64,000 nucleotides of DNA from Nocardiopsis sp. NRRL B-16309 (GTDB lineage Bacteria; Actinomycetota; Actinomycetes; Streptosporangiales; Streptosporangiaceae). Position numbers and translations under genes: made by a program. The stretch's first letter is position 1, and every line of letters begins with the position of its first letter. The DNA is taken from contig NZ_LGEC01000059.1 of NCBI RefSeq assembly GCF_001279585.1, positions 45,544 through 109,543 of the forward strand, read 5' to 3'. Of this stretch, positions 49,262 through 58,521 are shown in pieces. The notes beneath the pieces are model-generated. The model saw only the letters and a program-made list of their open reading frames with translations. It was not told the DNA's origin and did not search any database.

Positions 49262-50856
49262 CCGCCCCCCTGCGCACGGCCGCGGCGGCGGCCGCCGCGG
49301 CCGGTCTGCTGCTGAGCGGCTGCACGCCCGACGGGGGCGGCGGCGCCGACACCACCCTGCGGATCCTGGCGGGCAGCGAGGTCGCCGACCTCGAACCCCT
49401 GCTGGAGGAGGTCACCGAGCGCACCGGCGTGGCGGTGGAGATGGAGTACGTCGGGACCCTCGACGGCATGGCCAGGGTGGCCGCCGGCCGCGTCGACGAC
49501 GTGGACGCGATCTGGTTCGGCTCCAACCGCTACCTCGGCCTGCTGCTGGAGGACGACCAGCGGGTGCTGGCCGAGGAGCACCCCGTCATGCTCTCGCCCG
49601 TCGTGGTGGGCGTGGCCGAGTCCACCGCCGAGGCACGCGGATGGACCGGTGACGCCGAGGTGACCTGGGCCGACATCGCCCGGGCGGTCTCGGAGAACGA
49701 GTTCCGGTACGGCATGACCAACCCGGGCGCCTCGAACTCGGGGTTCTCCGCGCTGATCGGGGTCGCCTCCGCGCTCGCCGACACCGGCGCGGCCCTGGAG
49801 GTCGGGGACGTGGAGGAGGTCGCCCCGGAGCTGGAGGAGTTCTTCGCGGGCCACGCGCTCACCTCCGGCTCGTCCGGCTGGCTGTCCGACACCTACGCGC
49901 GCCGGGCGGCGGAGGGCGACGCGGTGCCGGGGCTGATCAACTACGAGTCCGTGCTGCTGTCGCTGAACGAGTCCGGTGACCTGCCCGAGCCGCTGCACAT
50001 CGTGCGCCCCGCCGACGGGGTCGTGACCTCGGACTACCCCCTGACCCTGCTCGCCGATCCCTCTCAGGAGGCGGCCGACGCCTACGACCGCCTCGTGGCC
50101 GACCTGACCTCGGAGGACACCCAGCGGCAGATCACCGAGCGGACCTGGCGCCGCCCCGCGACCCCGGGCGTGGACGCCGCCGGGGACGTCCCCGACCTGG
50201 TCGAGCTGCCCTTCCCCACCCACCAGGACGTGGTCGACGAGCTGGTGGGGCGATACTTCGCCGACCTGCGCCGGCCCACCCGGACGGTGTTCGTGCTCGA
50301 CGTGTCGGGCTCCATGGAGGGCGAGCGCATCGAGTCGCTGCGCACGTCGCTGAGCGCCCTGACCGGCGTGGACGACCAGTCGCTGGCGGCCCTGTCGCAG
50401 TCCTTCCACGAGCGCGACGAGGTGACGCTGCTGCCGTTCAGTTCCCAGCCGGAGGAACCGACGACGTTCGTCCTGGGCGACGCGGAGTCCGCCGTCCGCG
50501 ACGACCTGTCCGGGCGCATCGACGGCCTGGCCGCCGAGGGCGGCACCGCGGGCTACGACGCCCTGGCCGACGCCTACGGCTTCCTGGACGGAGCGGACGA
50601 GGCCGAGGACTTCTTCACCTCCGTCGTGCTCATGACCGACGGCGAGGTCAACGAGGGCATGGACGCCGACGGCTTCGCCGACTTCCACGCGGGTCTGGAG
50701 GAGCCCGTGGCGGGCGCCCCGGTGTTCACCGTGCTGTTCGGCGAGTCCGACGCACCGGAGATGACCGGGCTCGCCGAGCTGACCGGCGGCCGCGTCTTCG
50801 ACGCCCGCGAGCAGAGCCTGGACGCCGTCTTCCGCGAGATCCGCGGCTACCAGTGA
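49258..50856 (+). CDS. Lipoprotein fusing a substrate-binding domain to a VWA domain
   Basis: ATG 49258 (ATGA overlap), 532 aa. The signal peptide ends in LLLSGC, so it is a lipoprotein. Residues 35-340 form a type II periplasmic-binding fold (TLRILAGSEVADLEPLLEEV; MTNPGASNSGFSALIGVASA). From about 340 a von Willebrand A domain follows with an intact metal site DVSGSMEGERI, then TAGYDALADAYGF and VVLMTDGEVNEGM. The VWA could bind a protein partner depending on Mg2+, with the binding domain as ligand sensor. The partner is likely the membrane protein coded just upstream. Confidence 0.82.
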   Translation: MTAPLRTAAAAAAAAGLLLSGCTPDGGGGADTTLRILAGSEVADLEPLLEEVTERTGVAVEMEYVGTLDGMARVAAGRVDDVDAIWFGSNRYLGLLLEDDQRVLAEEHPVMLSPVVVGVAESTAEARGWTGDAEVTWADIARAVSENEFRYGMTNPGASNSGFSALIGVASALADTGAALEVGDVEEVAPELEEFFAGHALTSGSSGWLSDTYARRAAEGDAVPGLINYESVLLSLNESGDLPEPLHIVRPADGVVTSDYPLTLLADPSQEAADAYDRLVADLTSEDTQRQITERTWRRPATPGVDAAGDVPDLVELPFPTHQDVVDELVGRYFADLRRPTRTVFVLDVSGSMEGERIESLRTSLSALTGVDDQSLAALSQSFHERDEVTLLPFSSQPEEPTTFVLGDAESAVRDDLSGRIDGLAAEGGTAGYDALADAYGFLDGADEAEDFFTSVVLMTDGEVNEGMDADGFADFHAGLEEPVAGAPVFTVLFGESDAPEMTGLAELTGGRVFDAREQSLDAVFREIRGYQ

Positions 50857-50964
50857 CCAGCTAGCGCCACCGATGGCCGCGGGCCCCGGCGGGGAGGTCG
50901 TGCCCCGACGGACGGGGGCCGGGCCAGGGGTGGAACCGGGGCTCTCCGTACCGACAGCGCGGCC

Positions 50965-51000
50965 ACGGGCGCGCCGGGCCCTGGGGCCCGGCGCGCCCGT
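50965..51000. terminator. 17-bp perfect hairpin between convergent genes
   Basis: ACGGGCGCGCCGGGCCC (50965-50981) pairs perfectly with GGGCCCGGCGCGCCCGT (50984-51000), 2-nt loop. It separates the rightward VWA gene (ends 50856) from the leftward permease (ends 51054). Confidence 0.82.
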
Positions 51001-51053
51001 GGGGCGGGTGCCGTGTGCGGCCCCGGCGGGGGCGCCTCCCCGCCGGGGCGCGG

Positions 51054-52325
51054 TCACCGGGAGGGCGTCCGCTCCTCCTCGGCCGACCGCTCCGCCGCCT
51101 CCGGCGCCGGCGTCTCGGCCGCCGCGGGGCGGGCCGTCGAGACGCGGCGCTTGTTGTAGATGTCGAAGGCCACGGCCAGCAGGAGCACCAGGCCCTTGAT
51201 GAGCTGTTGCCAGTCCACGCCCAGGCCGATCAACGACATGCCGTTGTTGAGCACGCCCATGACCAGTGCGCCGATGACGGCGCCGATGACCGTGCCCACA
51301 CCGCCGCTGGCGGAGGCGCCGCCGATGAAGGCCGCCGCGATGGCGTCCAGCTCGAACATCGTCCCGGCGCCCGGGGTCGCCGCGTTCAGGCGCGCGGTGA
51401 ACACCAGTCCCGCCAGTGCCGAGAGCACGCCCATGTTGACGAACACCCAGAACGTGGTGCGCCGCGTGCCGATGCCCGACAGCGCGGCGGCCTGCTCGCT
51501 GCCGCCGACCGCGTACACGCGCCGCCCCATCGTCGTGGAGCGCATCACGAACGAGTACCCGGCGATGAGCAGCACCAGCAGCACGCCCACGATGGGCAGC
51601 CCCTGGTACTGGGCCAGGACGTAGGTGAAGGCCATGATCACCACGACGGTGGCGGCCGAGGAGGCCGCGGTCACCCCGGCGGGGGGCGTCGGCAGGCCGT
51701 ACCTGATCGCACTGGCGCGGCCGTTCCACTGGATCCACACGAGCGCCCCGGCGCCGAGCGCGCCCAGGACCAGGGTCACGGCGTGGAGTCCGAGCGATTC
51801 CGGCCCCGGCAGGTACCCGGTGGCGATCCGGCGCAGGGCGACCGGCAGCGGGGAGACGGACTCCCCGCCCAGCACGGCCAGGGTCGCGCCGCGGAAGATG
51901 AGCATGCCCGCGAGCGTGACGATGAACGCGGGCACGCGCACGTAGGCGATCCAGAACCCCTGCCAGGCGCCGATCAGAGCGCCCAGCAGCAGCGCCAGCG
52001 GCACCACGACGATCGTGGGCAGCCCCCAGGAGGTGAGCATGACCGCCGACACCGCGCCGGTGAAGGCCACGACCGATCCCACGGACAGGTCGATGTGCCC
52101 GGTGATGATCACCAGCATCATCCCGATCGCCAGGATCAGGATGTAGGAGTTCTGCATGATCAGGTTGGTGACGTTGAGCGGGGTGAGGAGCAGGCCTCCG
52201 GTGAGGACCTGGAAGAGCACGATGATCGCCACGAGGGCGATCGCCATGCCGTACTGGCGGGCGTTGCCGCGCAGCAGGTCCGCGCCGAGGCGGGTCAGGC
52301 GGGACGTCCTTGTCGGTCGGTTCAC
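51054..52325 (-). CDS. Sugar ABC transporter permease (MmsB/XylH type)
   Basis: GTG start at 52325, overlapping the ATPase stop by 4 bp. The 423-aa product has about ten membrane helices and the BPD_transp_2 features: MMLVIITGHIDLSVGSVVAF (strongly conserved in MmsB/RbsC) and FIVTLAGMLIFRGATLAVLG. It forms the membrane channel of a monosaccharide importer with the ATPase and ChvE-like protein coded upstream. Last gene of the arabinose block. Confidence 0.9.
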   Translation of the reverse strand: MNRPTRTSRLTRLGADLLRGNARQYGMAIALVAIIVLFQVLTGGLLLTPLNVTNLIMQNSYILILAIGMMLVIITGHIDLSVGSVVAFTGAVSAVMLTSWGLPTIVVVPLALLLGALIGAWQGFWIAYVRVPAFIVTLAGMLIFRGATLAVLGGESVSPLPVALRRIATGYLPGPESLGLHAVTLVLGALGAGALVWIQWNGRASAIRYGLPTPPAGVTAASSAATVVVIMAFTYVLAQYQGLPIVGVLLVLLIAGYSFVMRSTTMGRRVYAVGGSEQAAALSGIGTRRTTFWVFVNMGVLSALAGLVFTARLNAATPGAGTMFELDAIAAAFIGGASASGGVGTVIGAVIGALVMGVLNNGMSLIGLGVDWQQLIKGLVLLLAVAFDIYNKRRVSTARPAAAETPAPEAAERSAEEERTPSR

Positions 52326-53902
52326 GGGTGGCCCCCGGTTCGCGTCATCAGTCTCATCAGGGTCTCCTGGTCGGCCCCCTCGCCGGGGACCTCACCGGTG
52401 ATGCGTCCCTCGCACATCGTGTAGATCCGGTCGCTCATGCCGAGGATCTCGGGCAGTTCCGAGGAGATCAGCAGGACGCAGGCGCCCTCGGCGGCGAGCC
52501 TGCGCACGATCAGGTAGATCTCGTACTTGGCGCCCACGTCGATGCCCCGGGTGGGCTCGTCGAGGATGAGGAGTTCGGGTTCGGTGAACATCCACTTGCC
52601 GAGGACGACCTTCTGCTGGTTGCCGCCGCTGAGCGTGCGGACCCTCTGGGTCGTGCCGTGGCTGCGGACGCGCATCCGCTCGCTCATCCGCGCGGCCTCG
52701 ACCGCCTCGCGCCCCGGGTCGATGACCCCGCGCGAGGACACCCGCCCCAGTCCGGCCAGGGTGGTGTTGTGGCGGATGTCGTCGTCCAGGACCAGGCCGA
52801 GGTTCTTGCGGTCCTCGGGGACGTAGGCGATGCCGCCCCGGATGGCCGCGGCGGTGCTGGAGGTGTCCAGTTCGACACCGTCCTTGTACAGGCGCCCGCG
52901 TACGTGGCGGCCGTAGGAGCGGCCGAAGAGGTTCATCGCGAACTCGGTGCGGCCGGCGCCCATGAGGCCCGCCATGCCCACGACCTCGCCCGCGCGCACC
53001 TCCAGGTCGATCCCGTCGACCACGCGCCGCCCCGGCTGGGCGGGGTGGTCGACGGTCCAGTCCCGGACCTCGAACCGCACGGGTCCGACGTCGCCGATCC
53101 GCTCCGGGTGCCGGTGGTCCAGGTCGCGGCCCACCATGCCGCGGATGATGCGGTCCTCGTCCACCGAGGGGGTCCCGTCGGCGTCGCGCTCCACGGACAT
53201 GGTCTCGATGGTGCGCCCGTCGCGCAGCACGGTGATCTCGTCGGACACGCTGACGACCTCGCCGAGCTTGTGCGAGATGAGGATGCACGTCACCCCCTCG
53301 GCCCTCAGGTCCAGCAGCAGGTCGAGCAGGCGGGCGCTCTCCACCTCGTTGAGCGCCGAGGTGGGCTCGTCCAGGATGAGCAGCCGTACGCGTTTGGCCA
53401 GGGCCTTGGCGATCTCGACGAGCTGGCGGGCGCCCACGCTCAGCGCCGAGACGGGCGTGGCCGGGTTCACGTCCAGTCCCACCCGGTTCAGCACCTCCCG
53501 CGCGCGGGCGTGGGTGGCGCCCCAGTCCACGATGCCGAAGCGGGCCCGCTCGTGGCCGAGGAACACGTTCTCACTGATCGACAGCTGCGGGATGAGCGCC
53601 AGTTCCTGGTGGATGATGGCGATCCCGGCCCGCTCGCTGTCGGCGACCCCGGAGAACGCGCAGGGCTCGCCGTCGACGAACACCTCGCCGGTGTAGGAAC
53701 CGGCCGGGTGCACGCCGGAGAGGACCTTCATCAGCGTGGACTTGCCGGCGCCGTTCTCGCCCATGAGGGCGTGGACGCGGCCGTGGCCCACGCTCAGCGA
53801 CACCCCGTCCAGGGCGCGTACACCGGGGAACTCCTTGCGGATGTCGCGCATCCGCAGGAGCGGCCCGCCGTGCGCGGCGGGCCACTCGTGCGCGGTACTC
53901 AT
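52322..53902 (-). CDS. Sugar ABC transporter ATPase, tandem domains (MmsA/GguA type)
   Basis: The 526-aa product carries two ABC cassettes. The first has Walker A GENGAGKS, Q-loop HQEL and Walker B LLILDEPTS. The second has the degenerate start, signature LSGGNQQK, and LLILDEPTRGIDVG. This duplication is the rule for monosaccharide importers (MmsA, XylG, AraG). Start ATG 53902 (ATGA overlap with the binding protein); a longer open frame is antisense shadow. It powers import with the MmsB-like permease. Confidence 0.93.
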   Translation of the reverse strand: MSTAHEWPAAHGGPLLRMRDIRKEFPGVRALDGVSLSVGHGRVHALMGENGAGKSTLMKVLSGVHPAGSYTGEVFVDGEPCAFSGVADSERAGIAIIHQELALIPQLSISENVFLGHERARFGIVDWGATHARAREVLNRVGLDVNPATPVSALSVGARQLVEIAKALAKRVRLLILDEPTSALNEVESARLLDLLLDLRAEGVTCILISHKLGEVVSVSDEITVLRDGRTIETMSVERDADGTPSVDEDRIIRGMVGRDLDHRHPERIGDVGPVRFEVRDWTVDHPAQPGRRVVDGIDLEVRAGEVVGMAGLMGAGRTEFAMNLFGRSYGRHVRGRLYKDGVELDTSSTAAAIRGGIAYVPEDRKNLGLVLDDDIRHNTTLAGLGRVSSRGVIDPGREAVEAARMSERMRVRSHGTTQRVRTLSGGNQQKVVLGKWMFTEPELLILDEPTRGIDVGAKYEIYLIVRRLAAEGACVLLISSELPEILGMSDRIYTMCEGRITGEVPGEGADQETLMRLMTRTGGHP

Positions 53903-54993
53903 TCGAGGTCGGACTCCTCGTAGTAGCCGCTCTCGACCAGGACCTCGTGGTAGTTGTCGATGTCCACGTTGACGGGCTCGAGCAGGAAGGCGGGCACGAC
54001 CTTGACCTCGTTGTCGTAGGTCTCGGTGTCGTTGACGGGGACCTCCTCGTCGGCCAGCACGGCCTCGGCCATGTCGACGGTCTGGGCGGCCAGCGCGCGG
54101 GTGTCCTTGAAGATCGTCTGGGTCTGCTCGCCGGCGATGATCGACTTGACCGAGGACACGTCGGCGTCCTGGCCGGTGATCACGGGCAGGGGCCGCTCCT
54201 CGCTGCCGTAGCCGACCGCGCGCAGGGACTCGATGACGCCCAGGCTGATGCCGTCGAAGGGCGAGAGCACGGCGTGCACGTCGTCGTCGGAGTAGTTGGC
54301 GCTGAGCAGGTTGTCCATGCGGGCCTGGGCGAGCGCGCCGTCCCAGCGCTGGGTGGAGATCTGCTCCATGGAGGTCTGGCCGCTGCGCACCTCCAGGACG
54401 CCGTCGTCGATGTAGGGCTGCAGGACCGACATCGCGCCGTCGTTGAAGAAGTAGGCGTTGTTGTCGTCGGGCGACCCGCCGAACAGCTCGATGTTGAACG
54501 GGCCCTCCTCGTTCTCCAGGTCGAGGGCGTCGACGATGTACTGGCCCTGGAGGACGCCGACCTCGAAGTTGTCGAAGGTCGCGTAGTAGTCGACGTGGTC
54601 GGTGCCCATGATCAGGCGGTCGTAGGCGATCACCGGGATGTCGGAGGCGTCCGCCATGTCGAGCACGTCGCCGAGGGCCTGGCCGTCGACGGCCGCGATG
54701 ACGAGGATGTCGGCGCCCCGGGTGATCATGTTCTCGATCTGGGCGACCTGGTCCTCCACGACGTCCTCGGCGTACTGCAGGTCGGTGCCGAAACCGCGTG
54801 CCTCGAACTCCTCGACCATGTTGGCGCCGTCGTTGATCCACCGCTCCGAGGACTGGGTGGGCATGGAGATGCCGACGGTGCCGGCCTCGCCCTCGGGTTG
54901 GGCGGCGTCGCCGACGCCGCCGCAGGCGGTGAGCAGCAGGGCCGCGCCGACGAAGGCGGCGGCGACGGCTCCTGCTCTGGTGTGCGTGCGCAT
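53899..54993 (-). CDS. chvE: Sugar-binding lipoprotein (ChvE/XylF type)
   Basis: The 364-aa product begins with a lipoprotein signal peptide, lipobox LTACGG, and then a type I periplasmic-binding fold: VGISMPTQSSERWINDGANM, GADILVIAAVDGQALGDVLD, DIPVIAYDRLI, VLSPFDGISLG and LPVITGQDADVSSVKSIIAG. These match ChvE/XylF, which bind arabinose, xylose or glucose outside the membrane. The start ATG 54993 fits the signal peptide. It delivers sugar to the MmsA/MmsB-type transporter. Confidence 0.9.
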   Translation of the reverse strand: MRTHTRAGAVAAAFVGAALLLTACGGVGDAAQPEGEAGTVGISMPTQSSERWINDGANMVEEFEARGFGTDLQYAEDVVEDQVAQIENMITRGADILVIAAVDGQALGDVLDMADASDIPVIAYDRLIMGTDHVDYYATFDNFEVGVLQGQYIVDALDLENEEGPFNIELFGGSPDDNNAYFFNDGAMSVLQPYIDDGVLEVRSGQTSMEQISTQRWDGALAQARMDNLLSANYSDDDVHAVLSPFDGISLGVIESLRAVGYGSEERPLPVITGQDADVSSVKSIIAGEQTQTIFKDTRALAAQTVDMAEAVLADEEVPVNDTETYDNEVKVVPAFLLEPVNVDIDNYHEVLVESGYYEESDLE

Positions 54994-55034
54994 GTGGGAC
55001 CTCACTTGTTCGTGTGGAGGGGGCGGAGCGGGGG

Positions 55035-56558
55035 TCACCGCGTCCGGGAGGACAGGGTGACGACGGTCCAGGAGACGGGCGGCAGGGTCACGGTGAGGCG
55101 TCCGCCGTCCAGTCGGGCCGACTTGTTGGGCTGGGGCACGACCCGGTCGGGGTCGTCCATGGTGTTGGCGGCGTGGGCGTCGTCGTCGGCGAGGGTGAGC
55201 GCGTCGGCCACCGCGGTCGGCGTGAGGCCGCGCAGGTCGACGGTGAGGGCGACCGGCTGGTCCACGGAGCGGTTGACGACGAACACGGCGGTGCGGCCGG
55301 TCTCCTCGTCGTGGGTGACGGCGCTGTCGACCACCTCCACCCCGCCGTACTTGGCGGTGTCCTGCACAGGGGCGTCCAGGTCGGCGCGCAGGACGTGGCC
55401 GGCGGCGGAGGCCGCGGTGAGGGCGAAGGGGTGGAAGATGGTCTGCCGCCAGGCGGGGCCGCCGGGTTCGGTCATGATCGGCGCGATGACGTTGGCGAGC
55501 TGGGCCTGGCTGGCGGCGGTGACGCGGTCGCTGTGGCGCAGGAGGCTGATGAGCATGTTGCCGACCACGACGGCGTCGGCGACGTTGTACCGGTCCTCGA
55601 TGACGCGGGGCGCCACCTGCCAGTCGTCGGTGGGCTGGACCTCGGCGAGCGCCTGGTGGCGGCTGAGGTACCAGACGTTCCACTCGTCGAAGGAGAGCTG
55701 GATGCGCTTGCGGTCGCGCAGCTTCGCGCCGACGGCGTCGGCGGTGGAGACCACCGAGTCGATGAAGTGGTCCATGTCGGTGACCGCGCCGAGGAAGCTG
55801 GCGAGGTCGCCGTCGTGCTCCTCGTAGTAGGCGTGCAGGGAGATGTACTCGACGGCGTCGTAGGTCTCCTCCAGGACAGTGGCCTCCCACGCGCCGAAGG
55901 TGGGCATGGCCGACCCGGAGCTGCCGCACACGACCAGTTCCAGGTCGCGGTCGGCCATCTTCATGGCGCGGGCGACCTGGGCGGCCTTGCGCCCGTAGGA
56001 GCGGGCGTCCAGGTGGCCGATCTGCCAGGGGCCGTCCATCTCGTTGCCCAGGCACCACATGCGGATGTCGTGGGGGTCGGGGTGGCCGTGGGCCGCGCGC
56101 AGGTCGGACAGGCGGGTGCCGCCGGGGTGGTTGGCGTACTCCAGCAGGTCGAGGGCCTCCTGGAGTCCGCGGGTCCCCAGGTTGACCGCCATCATCGGCT
56201 CGATGTCCTGGCGGCGGCACCAGGTCATGAACTCGTCGAGGCCGAACTGGTTGGTCTCCAGGCTGTGCCAGGCCAGGTCGCGTCGGACCGGGCGCCGGTC
56301 CTTGGGGCCGACGCCGTCCTCCCAGCGGTAGCCGGAGACGAAGTTGCCGCCGGGGTAGCGCACGGTCGTCACACCGAGTTCGCGGACCAGGGCGGCGACG
56401 TCCCGGCGCAGGCCGTCGGCGTCGGCGGTGGGGTGTCCGGGCTCGTAGATCCCGGTGTGGACGCAGCGCCCCATGTGCTCGACGAAGGAACCGAACGTAC
56501 GGCGGTGGACGGGGGCCACGGGGGTCGCGGCGTCGACGCTCAGGGAGGCGTTGATCAT
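55035..56558 (-). CDS. abfA: GH51 alpha-L-arabinofuranosidase
   Basis: Start ATG 56558 with GAGGAG upstream, 507 aa, the normal GH51 length. It shows the family landmarks: GSFVEHMGRCVHTGIYEPGH (start of the barrel), VRYPGGNFVSGYRWEDGVGP, the acid-base Glu in WCLGNEMDGPWQ and the nucleophile Glu in LSFDEWNVWYL. No signal peptide, so it acts inside on imported arabino-oligosaccharides, releasing L-arabinose. It lies between the oligosaccharide permeases and the arabinose importer. Confidence 0.95.
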   Translation of the reverse strand: MINASLSVDAATPVAPVHRRTFGSFVEHMGRCVHTGIYEPGHPTADADGLRRDVAALVRELGVTTVRYPGGNFVSGYRWEDGVGPKDRRPVRRDLAWHSLETNQFGLDEFMTWCRRQDIEPMMAVNLGTRGLQEALDLLEYANHPGGTRLSDLRAAHGHPDPHDIRMWCLGNEMDGPWQIGHLDARSYGRKAAQVARAMKMADRDLELVVCGSSGSAMPTFGAWEATVLEETYDAVEYISLHAYYEEHDGDLASFLGAVTDMDHFIDSVVSTADAVGAKLRDRKRIQLSFDEWNVWYLSRHQALAEVQPTDDWQVAPRVIEDRYNVADAVVVGNMLISLLRHSDRVTAASQAQLANVIAPIMTEPGGPAWRQTIFHPFALTAASAAGHVLRADLDAPVQDTAKYGGVEVVDSAVTHDEETGRTAVFVVNRSVDQPVALTVDLRGLTPTAVADALTLADDDAHAANTMDDPDRVVPQPNKSARLDGGRLTVTLPPVSWTVVTLSSRTR

Positions 56559-56658
56559 GTGGACTCCTCGGAACAGGTGGTCGGGGCGGTCGGGGCCGTG
56601 GCGGCCGTGGTGGGCGGGCGTCTCATGGGAGGTCTCCTGAGGTGTGCGGGGGCGCGGG

Positions 56659-57561
56659 TCAGCCCTTGATGCCCGCTCCGGCGACACCGGTGACGATGTG
56701 CTTCTGGAAGAGCAGGAAGACGACGAGCAGGGGGATGGCGCCGAGCACGGCGGAGGCCATGACCTGCGCGTACTGGATGCCGTACTGGCCCACGGCGGTG
56801 CCCAGGCCCACCGGCAGGGTCATCATCTCCGGGTCGTTGGTCACGATGAAGGGCCACAGGAAGTTGTTCCACGCGCCGATGAAGGTGAAGATGCCGACGG
56901 CGGTGAGGATGGGCCGCGACAGCGGCAGGATGACGCTCCACAGCACGCGCAGCGGTCCGGCGCCGTCGAGGCGGGCGGCGTCCTCGTAGTCGCGCGGGAT
57001 GGCGTCGAAGAAGCGCTTGAGGATGAACACGAACACCGGGGCGACGACCTGGGGCAGTGCGACGCCCCAGTAGGTGTCCACCAGCCCCAGCTGGGTCATC
57101 AGCACGAACTGCGGGACGATCAGGGTCTGCGGCGGGATGAGGATGCCGCCGACGACGAGCGCGAACAGGCCGGGCCGTCCGCGGAAGTCGAACCGGGAGA
57201 ACCCGTAGGCGGCCAGCACGCACAGGATGAGCGTGAGCACGGTGACGATGACGGTGGTGATGAGCGAGTTCACCGTCCAGCGGAGGATGTCGCCGCGGCC
57301 GAGGACGAGCTGGTAGGCCTCGAACGTCGGGTTCTCCGTCAGCCACGTCGGCGGCATGACGGTCGTGTCGCCCTCGGTCTTGACCGAGGTGGCGAAGGCC
57401 CACAGCAGCGGGACGAACCAGAGCAGGGCGGCCAGGGTGGCGACGGTGTAGAGGGCGACCGAGCCGACCGACCACCGGCGGCGGCGCGGGGCCGCGGGCC
57501 GGGAGGCCGTCGCCGCGGGGCCCGGGGCGGTGCGCGGTGCGGGGGGCGTCGAGGTGGCCAT
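56659..57561 (-). CDS. araQ: Carbohydrate ABC permease (AraQ/MalG type)
   Basis: The 300-aa product has six membrane helices and the EAA-type loop DYEDAARLDGAGPLRVLWSV, contacting an ATPase. It forms, with the preceding permease, the channel of an oligosaccharide importer. No ATPase gene is beside it, so, as for many actinobacterial systems, a shared MsiK-type ATPase elsewhere would drive it. Start ATG 57561, two bases from the upstream stop. Confidence 0.9.
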   Translation of the reverse strand: MATSTPPAPRTAPGPAATASRPAAPRRRRWSVGSVALYTVATLAALLWFVPLLWAFATSVKTEGDTTVMPPTWLTENPTFEAYQLVLGRGDILRWTVNSLITTVIVTVLTLILCVLAAYGFSRFDFRGRPGLFALVVGGILIPPQTLIVPQFVLMTQLGLVDTYWGVALPQVVAPVFVFILKRFFDAIPRDYEDAARLDGAGPLRVLWSVILPLSRPILTAVGIFTFIGAWNNFLWPFIVTNDPEMMTLPVGLGTAVGQYGIQYAQVMASAVLGAIPLLVVFLLFQKHIVTGVAGAGIKG

Positions 57562-57563
57562 CG

Positions 57564-58511
57564 TCAGCCCTCCTTCCGGGAGAAGAGGCGGAACTGGGCG
57601 ATGGAGGCGGCGATGATCAGGACCATGAAGACGTAGGCCATCGACGAGGCCAGGCCGATGCGCAGCCCGACGAAGCCGGAGTCGTAGATGTACTGGATGA
57701 CGGTACGGGTGGCGAAGTTGGGGCCGCCGCTGGTCATCAGGTAGATCTGCTCGAACACGCGCAGCGAGCCGATCAGCTGCAGGACGGCGATGAGCGCCGT
57801 GGTGCGGGCCAGCAGCGGCAGGGTGATCCGGCCGTTGCGCTGCCAGGCGCCGGCACCGTCGATCGCGGCGGCCTCGTAGACGTCCTTGGGGATGGACTGC
57901 ATGGCGGCCAGGTAGAGCAGGTAGTTGAAGCCGACCTGCCACCACGCCGTGGCGATGACCACGGAGAACATCGCGGTGTCCTCGGAAAAGAGCCATTCGG
58001 GCCCCTCGATGCCGAACCGGCCGAGCATGCCGTTGAACAGGCCCAGGCTCGGGTTGTACATCCAGCCCCAGATGAGGGTCATCACGGTGACCGGCAGCAC
58101 GAAGGGGGCGAAGAACGACAGCCTCAGGAACCAGCCGAGTCGGCGCGCGTGGTCGGTGAGCAGGGCCAGGCCGAGCGCGAGCAGCACCATGAGGGGCACG
58201 CTCAGGACCGTGAACCACAGCGTGTTCCACAGCGAGTCGTACATGGCCGGGTCGGTCAGGGTCTCCGACCAGTTGTCCAGTCCAACGAAGGAGACGTCTC
58301 CGCCGGCGAGGCTGCGGTCGGTGAAGCTGTAGCCGAAGCCGACGACGGCGGGCCACAGCAGGAAGAGGGCGTAGAACGCCAGGAACGGCAGGACGAACCA
58401 CAGACCGGTCCAGTCGGTCGGACGGCGGCGCACGTCGACGAGGCCGGGCGGTGCCGTGGTGGCGGGTCCGGGCGCGGGGCGGGGCGCGGGAGCCCGGGTG
58501 TTCTGGGTCAT
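57564..58511 (-). CDS. araP: Carbohydrate ABC permease (AraP/MalF type)
   Basis: The 315-aa product has about six helices and the EAA loop DVYEAAAIDGAGAWQRNGRI. It pairs with the AraQ-like protein. A Pro-rich N-terminal tail precedes the first helix. Start ATG 58511, ten bases after the binding-protein stop, so it is in the same transcript. Confidence 0.9.
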   Translation of the reverse strand: MTQNTRAPAPRPAPGPATTAPPGLVDVRRRPTDWTGLWFVLPFLAFYALFLLWPAVVGFGYSFTDRSLAGGDVSFVGLDNWSETLTDPAMYDSLWNTLWFTVLSVPLMVLLALGLALLTDHARRLGWFLRLSFFAPFVLPVTVMTLIWGWMYNPSLGLFNGMLGRFGIEGPEWLFSEDTAMFSVVIATAWWQVGFNYLLYLAAMQSIPKDVYEAAAIDGAGAWQRNGRITLPLLARTTALIAVLQLIGSLRVFEQIYLMTSGGPNFATRTVIQYIYDSGFVGLRIGLASSMAYVFMVLIIAASIAQFRLFSRKEG

Positions 58512-58521
58512 GGTGGGCTCC

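Noticed and set aside
53903..54841. N-terminal extension of the MmsA frame
   Set aside because: Arg-rich overlap with the binding-protein gene; the true start with ATGA coupling is at 53902.
54994..56220. N-terminal extension of the sugar-binding protein frame
   Set aside because: It overlaps the GH51 gene on the same strand in another frame; the signal peptide starts at 54993.
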